NCBI GenBank assembly: GCA_902158745.1
Contig: CABGHH010000081.1
Span: 1 to 7,113, forward strand
DNA from: Candidatus Methanolliviera sp. GoM_asphalt
GTDB taxonomy: Archaea > Halobacteriota > Methanoliparia > Methanoliparales > Methanoliparaceae
Length of the DNA stretch: 7,113 bases
Direction: 5' to 3'
Shown: piece by piece, positions 1 to 5,192 of the stretch
Numbering within the stretch: position 1 is the first letter of the stretch
How the letters are laid out: each line of letters starts with the position of its first letter
Position numbers and translations under genes: made by a program
Notes under the pieces: model-generated
Seen by the model: only the letters and a program-made list of their open reading frames with translations
Told to the model about the DNA's origin: nothing
Databases searched by the model: none

Positions 1-3000
1 GGGATACATGCAATAGCATAGAGAATAACAATATATGTTAGCTCCAGTATGGCATACGCAGCGCCTACAGCGAAGCCAAATCCCGTCCATCCTTCCTTGT
101 AGGCAATATAAAGGGATTGCGCGATTATTGCGGCAACTGCTAAAACTATTAGTATTCGCCCTATCCACTTTGCCGCACGCGCTATTCTGCAAGCTATTCG
201 CCCTGCTACTTCTTCTCCAGCACCCGCCATCCCAGGAAGCCTCGCTATATACATGGTCATGCCTTTCATATGCTGGAACGACCTCGGATATCCTCTAAAA
301 GCCTCAATCGCAAGCTTAACAGCGCGCGGTCCCGTCGTAACTGCTAGTATCCCACTGAGCCCATATTCTATCATCACACCTATAAAAGGCTGCAGTAGGC
401 AGAACATTATACCTAGAGAAATGACTCTGATAAGATTCGTAATGTCCATATCTTTTTCTATCTTTTTAAATATATCTTCCTTTTCTGGAGTATAGAACTC
501 GGCTTCGTGGGAGCCTATCACGGGCATACTTAGTTCACCCAGAGCCCATGCAAGAAGAAGTAGCGTTGTTGTTGCTTTTTCATCGTCATCCAAACCCCAG
601 GTTTCCAGTTCTTCGATAATCTCCACGGGCTCCAGCCGTTCGTCAGTGGTGGTGTTATACCAGTGCATTTTGATTATCTTCGTCGTTATCTCCGGCTCAT
701 CCGTTAAATTGACGTCGTAATCATCGCCCAGGATGTACCCATCTGACAACTCACGCATTCCTTTATCGGCAAAAGTATCTGCATAAGCGAAAGCGATCGG
801 GAGCGTTTTGCCATCGGGCATGCTGTGCAGCGCATCTCGAGTCATGTTCATCATTCCAATCAATGCCGCATCCTGATGCGCAAAATGCTTGATTTCATGC
901 GTTACGCTAACGTTATGTTCCGTTAGCTTGGCTGGTGCATCTTCAAGCGAGTTCTGGCTGTACAGGAATTCATAGCGTAGAACCATATACGCATTCATTG
1001 TCTGGTTTTTGTCATCGGTGCTGTAGAACAAGCCGGCATCAGAGCCGTAGTTCTCCGTAACGCTGAACCCGGTGAGCATGAAGTCCTCTTTGTAACGGGC
1101 GATGATTGTTACTTCCGATTCCAGGTCCCAGCCGATCTTATACCAGAACTTATTTGCTCCTTTAGGGTCGTCAACACCCATAAGAAGCAAATCCAGTTTA
1201 CCATTGCCATTGATGTCCGCAATTGCGGCTCCACCACCTGCATTATCATTGCCAATATCGGGGGAGTGTACGGTGGGACCCCAACTGGAGGGAAAGCCAT
1301 CTGTATTAAGGTCCCAGCCAATCATATGCCAGAACTTATTCGCCCCCTTGGGGCCGTCAATGCCCATAAGCAGCAAATCCAGCTTGCCATTGCCATTGAC
1401 GTCGGCAATGGCAGCACCACCACCGGCATTTTCATTGCCAATATCAGGGGATTTTATGGTGGAACTCCAACTGGAGGGATTGCCATCTGTATTAAGGTCC
1501 CAGCCAATCATATACCAGAACTCATTTGCACCTTCGGGGTCGTCAATGCCCATCAGGAGCAGGTCGAGCTTATCATTGCCATTGATGTCGGCAATTGCAG
1601 CTCCACCACCGGCATTTTCATTGCCAATTTCGGGGGAGTGAACGGTGGAACTCCAACTGGAGGGATTGCCATCTGTATCAAGGTCCCAGCCAATCATATA
1701 CCAGAACTTATTCGCACCTTCGGGGTCGTCAATGCCCATCAGGAGCAGGTCGAGCTTACCATTGCCATTGATGTCCGCAATGGCAGCACCGCCACCGGCA
1801 TTTTCATTGCTAATTTCGGGAGAGTGTACGGTGGGACTCCAACTGGAGGGATTGCCATCTGTATTAAGGTCCCAGCCAATCATATACCAGAACTTATTTG
1901 CTCCTTTAGGGTCGTCAATGCCCATAAGGAGCAAATCCGGCTTATCATTGCCATTGATGTCCGCAATTGCAGTACCACCACCACCATCATCATCATTGCC
2001 AATTTCGGGAGAGTGTACGGTGGAACTCCAGGACAAATCACTCTTGTCTATCTTGTCATTCACCATCCAGACGAGCCTGGCGTCTGCGGAAAGATTCAAA
2101 GGTTTATCAGATGCGGGGTAGAACATCCGGGCATTAAAGGCTACCGTGGTTCCATAATCCTGGACTGGCGTAAGGGGAACGTATGCCTTATCTCCAAGGT
2201 CCCAGCCTATCATATACCAGAAGTTGTCTGCGCCTTCAGGGTCGTCAATGCCCATCAGCAGCAGGTCCTGCAGTCCGTTGCCGTTGATGTCTGCAATGGC
2301 AGCTCCACCACCGGCATTATAATCGCCAATAGCGGGGGATTTTATGGTGGGACTCCAACTGGAGGGCTTGCCATCTGTATTAAGGTCCCAACCTACCAAA
2401 TACCAGAACTTATTTGCACCCTTGGAGTCGTCAATACCCATAAGAAGCAAATCCAGCTTGCCATTGCCATTGACGTCCGCAATTGCAGCACCACCACCTG
2501 CATTTTCATTGCCAATATCAGGGGATTTTATGGTGGAACTCCAACTGGAGGGCTTGCCATCTGTATTAAGGTCCCAACCTACCAAATACCAGAACTTATT
2601 TGCACCCTCTGGGTCGTCAATACCCATAAGAAGCAAATCCAGCTTGCCATTGCCATTGATGTCGGCAATTGCAGCTCCACCACCGGCATTTTCATTGCCA
2701 ATTTCGGGGGAGTGTACGGTGGAACTCCAACTGGTGGGATTGCCGTCTGTATCAATGTCCCAGCCTATCAAATACCAGAACTTATTTGCACCTTCGAGGT
2801 CGTCAATGCCCATAAGAAGCAAATCCAGTTTGCCGTTGCCATTGACGTCCGCAATGGCAACTCCACCACCTGCATTTTCATTGCCAATAGCGGGGGATTC
2901 TTTGACCGAACTCCAACTGGTGGGATTGCCGTCTGTATCAATGTCCCAACCTACCAAATACCAGAACTTATTTGCACCCTCTGGGTCGTCAATGCCCATA

Positions 3001-4793
3001 AGAAGCAAATCCTGCTTGCCATTGCCATTGATGTCCGCAATGGCAACTCCACCACCGGCATTTTCATTGCCAATAGCGGGGGATTCTTTGACCGAACTCC
3101 AACTGGTGGGATTGCTGCTGGGTTCGGGAATAACAATACCGTAATCCTTCACCGCAGATTGGTTTGGAACCTGATTTGCGGTTAGCTCAAGCATAGGGAC
3201 GATTTGCACGTCATCCTTGGAATTGTCAAGGTCTTTTATCTGCCCTTTGTCGTCATAAGGCCAGTCCCAGGATTGAAAAGGCAGCTTCATGTGCTCCGGA
3301 TTCTTCGGTCTTACCTGTAAATCTATGTAGGTGGCATTTCCTTTTGTTTTTATGTCAAAGTGGAACTTATCGTGTGTGGTGGATTTGGAGAAGGGTGAGC
3401 TGTCTATGCCATCCACAACGCCGTCGCCGTCGTTGTCACAATCCCATGCGTTGGGAATGCCATCGCCGTCAACGTCAAGACTGACGTTTGTCACTTCGTA
3501 GTAATCTGTCAGACCATCGTCATTTGAATCAAGCTTCAGCGGGTCGGTGTCGATGCTCTTGTTTCTGACTTCGTAAGAATCATTTAATAAGTCGCGGTCG
3601 GTATCATAGTAGTTCGGGTCGGTGCCGAGCACGAGTTCTGCGCTGTTCGGTATGCTATCGGCATCATTGTCGCGCTGCAAGAACTTCTGCACGCGGTTAT
3701 TGTCCGTATCGGCAACGTAAACCAAGCCGTCTGCAGCCACTGCGATTCCAGCCGGCGATTTGAACGTTCCATTTACCGTGCCTTCGGTTCCCCATTTGAG
3801 TATAAACGTGCCGTTATAACCGAACTTCTGGATGCGGTGGTTTGCCGTGTCGGCGACAAAAACGTTTCCACTGCTGTCTATTGCTACTCCCTGCGGGAGT
3901 TCAAACTGTGCTTCGGCGGCGCCTTCGCTCCCCCATTTCGTGATGAATCCGCCGGAAGAATTGAACTTCTGGATGCGGTGGTTCGCGGTATCGGCGACAT
4001 AAACGGCGCCGGTGCTATCCATGCTGAGGGAATCTATGGCGATGCCGCTGGGAAGGTTGAACGTTCCGTTTCCCGTGCCCGCGCTTCCCCATTTCGTGAT
4101 GAACCCGCCGGAAGAATTGAACTTCTGGATGCGATTGTTTTCCGTATCGGCGACAAAGACGTTGCTCGCGACGTCCGTGGCGATGCCCGTGGGTTTTCTG
4201 AACTGCCCCTCGCCTGCGCCTTCGGTTCCCCATTGTGCTACGAAGGTGCCGTTGGAATAGAACTTCTGGATGCGGTGGTTGCCCGTGTCGGCGACAAAGA
4301 CGAGGTCGGTGTCATTGTCAGCAGTCGGGCACAGGGCGATGCTGCGGGGAAGGTGGAACTGCCCTTCCCCTGCGCCTGCGCTTCCCCATTGTGCGATGAA
4401 GGTGCCGTTGGGATAGAACTTCTGTACGCGGTTATTTACCGTGTCGAGGACGTAGATATTTCCCTTGCTGTCGAATGCGGCATCCCACGGTTCAATGAAT
4501 TGCCCGGATGCATTGCCTGCGCTTCCCCAGGTAATACTGAAGTTGATTTCTGGTCCCGGGGTGGCGTTAATCAGCGCTTCCACGTCTATCCCAACGCCGC
4601 GCCGGTGCGAATTCGCTGTGTCGCGCATCTGCACGAGCGCGGTTAAAGCGGAAGCGGTTGCCCCCGTGACGTAAGAGCGCTCGGAGGTCGAATTCTGGCT
4701 GGTTTTCACGGGTGAAGCGATAGCGGGTTGTAAAGCAGCACCCAGGAGTATGATGATTGTGAATATCGCAAAGGCACGAATTACATTTGACAT
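1..4793 (-). CDS. Giant exported surface protein: six-repeat NHL propeller, TSP3 calcium repeats, ten FG-GAP-like repeats, C-terminal membrane segments (3' end off window)
   Basis: The frame is open from ATG at 4793 to the left edge, giving 1597 residues with no stop. Residues 1-26 form a signal peptide: Arg6, a hydrophobic core at 7-21, and an A-I-A site before Ser27. Residues 86-371 hold six NHL repeats ending in V-A-D-T-x-N-x-R-[IV]-Q-K-F. Residues 374-468 are TSP3-like D-x-D-x-D-G repeats. Residues 469-560 are a beta-rich linker. Residues 561-1227 carry ten 62-residue FG-GAP-like repeats, each with a D-[IV]-N-G-N-x-x-x-D calcium-type loop, split by a 54-residue segment at 867-920. Residues 1228-1450 are unassigned. 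Hydrophobic segments lie near 1456-1486, 1547-1564 and 1573-1597. The layout suggests a calcium-stabilised, membrane-anchored extracellular adhesin or envelope protein; the ligand is unknown. An in-frame ATG at 4805 is an alternative start, but the promoter spacing favours 4793. No Shine-Dalgarno is seen. The upstream gene runs the same way, 399 bases off. Confidence 0.93.
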   Translation of the reverse strand, partial: MSNVIRAFAIFTIIILLGAALQPAIASPVKTSQNSTSERSYVTGATASALTALVQMRDTANSHRRGVGIDVEALINATPGPEINFSITWGSAGNASGQFIEPWDAAFDSKGNIYVLDTVNNRVQKFYPNGTFIAQWGSAGAGEGQFHLPRSIALCPTADNDTDLVFVADTGNHRIQKFYSNGTFVAQWGTEGAGEGQFRKPTGIATDVASNVFVADTENNRIQKFNSSGGFITKWGSAGTGNGTFNLPSGIAIDSLSMDSTGAVYVADTANHRIQKFNSSGGFITKWGSEGAAEAQFELPQGVAIDSSGNVFVADTANHRIQKFGYNGTFILKWGTEGTVNGTFKSPAGIAVAADGLVYVADTDNNRVQKFLQRDNDADSIPNSAELVLGTDPNYYDTDRDLLNDSYEVRNKSIDTDPLKLDSNDDGLTDYYEVTNVSLDVDGDGIPNAWDCDNDGDGVVDGIDSSPFSKSTTHDKFHFDIKTKGNATYIDLQVRPKNPEHMKLPFQSWDWPYDDKGQIKDLDNSKDDVQIVPMLELTANQVPNQSAVKDYGIVIPEPSSNPTSWSSVKESPAIGNENAGGGVAIADINGNGKQDLLLMGIDDPEGANKFWYLVGWDIDTDGNPTSWSSVKESPAIGNENAGGGVAIADVNGNGKLDLLLMGIDDLEGANKFWYLIGWDIDTDGNPTSWSSTVHSPEIGNENAGGGAAIADINGNGKLDLLLMGIDDPEGANKFWYLVGWDLNTDGKPSSWSSTIKSPDIGNENAGGGAAIADVNGNGKLDLLLMGIDDSKGANKFWYLVGWDLNTDGKPSSWSPTIKSPAIGDYNAGGGAAIADINGNGLQDLLLMGIDDPEGADNFWYMIGWDLGDKAYVPLTPVQDYGTTVAFNARMFYPASDKPLNLSADARLVWMVNDKIDKSDLSWSSTVHSPEIGNDDDGGGGTAIADINGNDKPDLLLMGIDDPKGANKFWYMIGWDLNTDGNPSSWSPTVHSPEISNENAGGGAAIADINGNGKLDLLLMGIDDPEGANKFWYMIGWDLDTDGNPSSWSSTVHSPEIGNENAGGGAAIADINGNDKLDLLLMGIDDPEGANEFWYMIGWDLNTDGNPSSWSSTIKSPDIGNENAGGGAAIADVNGNGKLDLLLMGIDGPKGANKFWHMIGWDLNTDGFPSSWGPTVHSPDIGNDNAGGGAAIADINGNGKLDLLLMGVDDPKGANKFWYKIGWDLESEVTIIARYKEDFMLTGFSVTENYGSDAGLFYSTDDKNQTMNAYMVLRYEFLYSQNSLEDAPAKLTEHNVSVTHEIKHFAHQDAALIGMMNMTRDALHSMPDGKTLPIAFAYADTFADKGMRELSDGYILGDDYDVNLTDEPEITTKIIKMHWYNTTTDERLEPVEIIEELETWGLDDDEKATTTLLLLAWALGELSMPVIGSHEAEFYTPEKEDIFKKIEKDMDITNLIRVISLGIMFCLLQPFIGVMIEYGLSGILAVTTGPRAVKLAIEAFRGYPRSFQHMKGMTMYIARLPGMAGAGEEVAGRIACRIARAAKWIGRILIVLAVAAIIAQSLYIAYKEGWTGFGFAVGAAYAILELTYIVILYAIACI
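1122..2033 (-). repeat. FG-GAP-like tandem repeats, block 2 (repeats 6-10, 186-bp period)
   Basis: Units begin near 2033, 1853, 1667, 1481 and 1295. Their anchors lie at 2000, 1811, 1625, 1439 and 1253, spaced 189, 186, 186 and 186; repeat 6 has one extra codon in its Gly-rich loop. The calcium-type loop D-x-N-G-N-G-x-x-D is kept in repeats 7, 9 and 10, while repeats 6 and 8 have Asp in place of the second Gly. Most repeats here have F-W-Y-M-I-G-W-D where block 1 mainly has F-W-Y-L-[VI]-G-W-D. Repeat 10 runs into the next region through L-E-S-E-V-T-I-I. Confidence 0.95.
2034..2195 (-). other. 54-residue non-repeat segment between the two FG-GAP-like blocks
   Basis: Residues 867-920 break the tandem array while keeping the frame; net extra length over the 186-bp period is 141 bases. 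The segment contains Y-V-P-L-T-P-V-Q-D-Y-G and ends near R-L-V-W-M-V-N-D-K. Its V-Q-D-Y-G echoes V-K-D-Y-G just before repeat 1. Its predicted strands and the strands after repeat 10 could together form one beta domain interrupted by repeats; this is inference from pattern only. Confidence 0.75.
2196..3113 (-). repeat. FG-GAP-like tandem repeats, block 1 (repeats 1-5, 186-bp period)
   Basis: Five units of 62 codons begin at 3113, 2927, 2741, 2555 and 2369; the fifth lacks its last few codons. A fixed anchor recurs at 3071, 2885, 2699, 2513 and 2327, exactly 186 bases apart. Each unit reads S-W-S, then S-P-x-I-G, A-G-G-G, A-I-A-D-[IV]-N-G-N-G, D-L-L-L-M-G-I-D-D, F-W-Y and G-W-D. Repeats 1 and 2 share V-K-E-S-P-A-I-G and G-V-A-I-A-D. 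Repeats 3 and 4 carry T-V-H-S-P-E-I-G and T-I-K-S-P-D-I-G. DNA similarity between units is high, including at many silent positions. Confidence 0.95.
3390..3674 (-). other. TSP3-like calcium-binding Asp-rich segment of the giant protein
   Basis: Residues 374-468 contain spaced acidic motifs: D-N-D-A-D-S-I-P-N, G-T-D-P-N-Y-Y-D-T-D, D-S-N-D-D-G-L-T-D, D-V-D-G-D-G-I-P-N, and D-N-D-G-D-G-V-V-D. This is the thrombospondin type 3 / archaeal-bacterial Asp-repeat signature, which usually wraps calcium and forms a stiff linker. It joins the NHL propeller to the linker before the FG-GAP-like arrays. The neighbouring gene carries the same kind of segment at its visible N-terminal end. Confidence 0.85.
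3681..4538 (-). repeat. Six NHL repeats forming a probable complete beta-propeller
   Basis: This part of the giant gene (residues 86-371) encodes six successive NHL units. Each has W-G-[ST]-x-G, then Q-F or T-F, then P-x-[GDS]-[IVA]-A, then V-A-D-T-x-N-x-R-[IV]-Q-K-F; the first has V-L-D-T. Blade 2 carries an insertion around T-A-D-N-D-T-D and blade 4 one around S-L-S-M-D, both in the loop before the V-A-D-T strand. NHL proteins commonly form six-bladed propellers, so six repeats could close a ring alone. Such propellers bind proteins, nucleic acids or sugars; nothing here identifies the ligand. Confidence 0.88.
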
Positions 4794-4816
4794 AAAAATC
4801 AACATATTGTCATAGC

Positions 4817-4830
4817 ATATAAAACTTTCG
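4817..4830 (-). promoter_or_regulatory. Archaeal BRE/TATA promoter of the giant surface-protein gene
   Basis: Read on the minus strand, 4830-4817 is CGAAAG followed by TTTTATAT, matching the archaeal pattern of a purine/A-rich BRE directly before a TATA box. The TATA centre is near 4821. Archaeal transcription usually starts about 25 bases downstream, here about 4796. That is only a few bases before ATG 4793, so the mRNA should be leaderless or nearly so, which fits the lack of a Shine-Dalgarno. An A10 tract (T10 at 4835-4844 on the plus strand) lies just upstream. Confidence 0.7.
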
Positions 4831-4862
4831 ATAGTTTTTTTTTTATTCTAATAATTATTATG

Positions 4863-4880
4863 AAAAAGAAAACAAAAGAA
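4863..4880 (-). terminator. Second T-rich tract, possible backup terminator
   Basis: The minus strand here reads TTCTTTTGTTTTCTTTTT, with runs of four, four and five T. It sits about 40 bases upstream of the TATA box of the giant gene. In archaea such tracts can terminate transcription without a hairpin, so it could shield the downstream promoter from read-through. It may equally be AT-rich promoter-flanking DNA. Confidence 0.3.
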
Positions 4881-5063
4881 CTTGAATTATCGGTATGAAG
4901 AAAAAGGTCCGATGAAACCGTGGAAGTCAAGATTACACGGAGAGGGGTCGAAGCTTGGCATAAGGGTGCTTTCATTAAACGATGGATTTTGGTATGCGTT
5001 CTAGATATTGCTGCGGGGTATAGAGGCGGTCCAACAATCCAAAAATAGCGGAAAAAGAAAGAC

Positions 5064-5082
5064 AAAAAGGGCTTTAAACCCC
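5064..5082 (-). terminator. Hairpin plus T-tract, likely terminator of the upstream surface-protein gene
   Basis: On the minus strand, GGGGTTTAAAGCCC (5082-5069) is followed at once by TTTTT and then more T-rich sequence down to about 5045. It lies about 110 bases past the TAG of the CFI-box gene. Archaeal termination depends mainly on T-tracts and the hairpin may be incidental, but both point to the end of that transcript. Confidence 0.5.
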
Positions 5083-5134
5083 AAAAGAAGTGATTTTTTT
5101 ATTGTATATAAAGTATAACCTCCTTCTATTTAAG

Positions 5135-5164
5135 ACACGGATGTATACAGATTTACACGGATTT
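5135..5164. repeat. Three-copy 10-bp tandem repeat
   Basis: The plus strand holds three back-to-back 10-base units: ACACGGATGT, ATACAGATTT, ACACGGATTT (starts 5135, 5145, 5155). A related stretch, ATTACACGGA, occurs again at 4932-4941. Similar ACACGGAT-type low-complexity repeats are scattered in intergenic DNA of many prokaryotes (general recollection). No function can be assigned. Confidence 0.7.
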
Positions 5165-5192
5165 ATTTTTTCTTGTTTTTGCTTTCATAACA

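Larger units (their letters stand above)
4794..5192. other. Intergenic region with no convincing gene
   Basis: This 399-base AT-rich gap separates the two minus-strand genes. It contains, in minus-strand order, the 10-bp tandem repeat, a TATA-like sequence at 5105-5112, the hairpin/T-tract, a second T-rich tract, an A10 run and the downstream promoter. An 88-codon minus-strand frame starting at TTG 5065 covers much of it, but it runs through the promoter and homopolymers and resembles no protein I know. A plus-strand 42-codon frame from a GTG near 4919 is equally unsupported. Confidence 0.7.

Noticed and set aside
1122..3113. CRISPR-like array because of the regular spacing
   Set aside because: Units are contiguous, 186 bases long, translate in one frame into a known protein repeat, and have no unique spacers.
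1102..3144. Several other plus-strand frames (179, 158 and 266 codons) over the array
   Set aside because: These are further antisense shadows of the same repeat unit, broken where the spacer and unit differences introduce stops.
1266..3185. 639-codon plus-strand open frame of repeating G-G-T-P-T-G-G-I-A-I-C-I-K-V-P units
   Set aside because: It is the exact antisense of the FG-GAP-like array. The 186-base unit is divisible by three, so one stop-free antisense frame repeats ten times. It has no outside homology style, and the opposite strand is a far better protein with signal peptide, promoter and known motifs.
3837..4646. 269-codon plus-strand frame
   Set aside because: It is antisense to the NHL repeats, whose GC-rich periodic codons leave the opposite strand open. 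The NHL motifs on the minus strand are clear.
4919..5047. 42-codon plus-strand frame from a GTG start
   Set aside because: The amino acid mix looks plausible, but there is no ribosome binding site, no promoter that fits, and no resemblance I can name. It might be a gene remnant; support is too weak to call.
4799..5065. 88-codon minus-strand frame beginning at TTG in the gap
   Set aside because: It runs through the BRE/TATA promoter, an A10 tract and a T-rich tract, giving homopolymeric I, F and K runs. It looks like non-coding AT-rich DNA.
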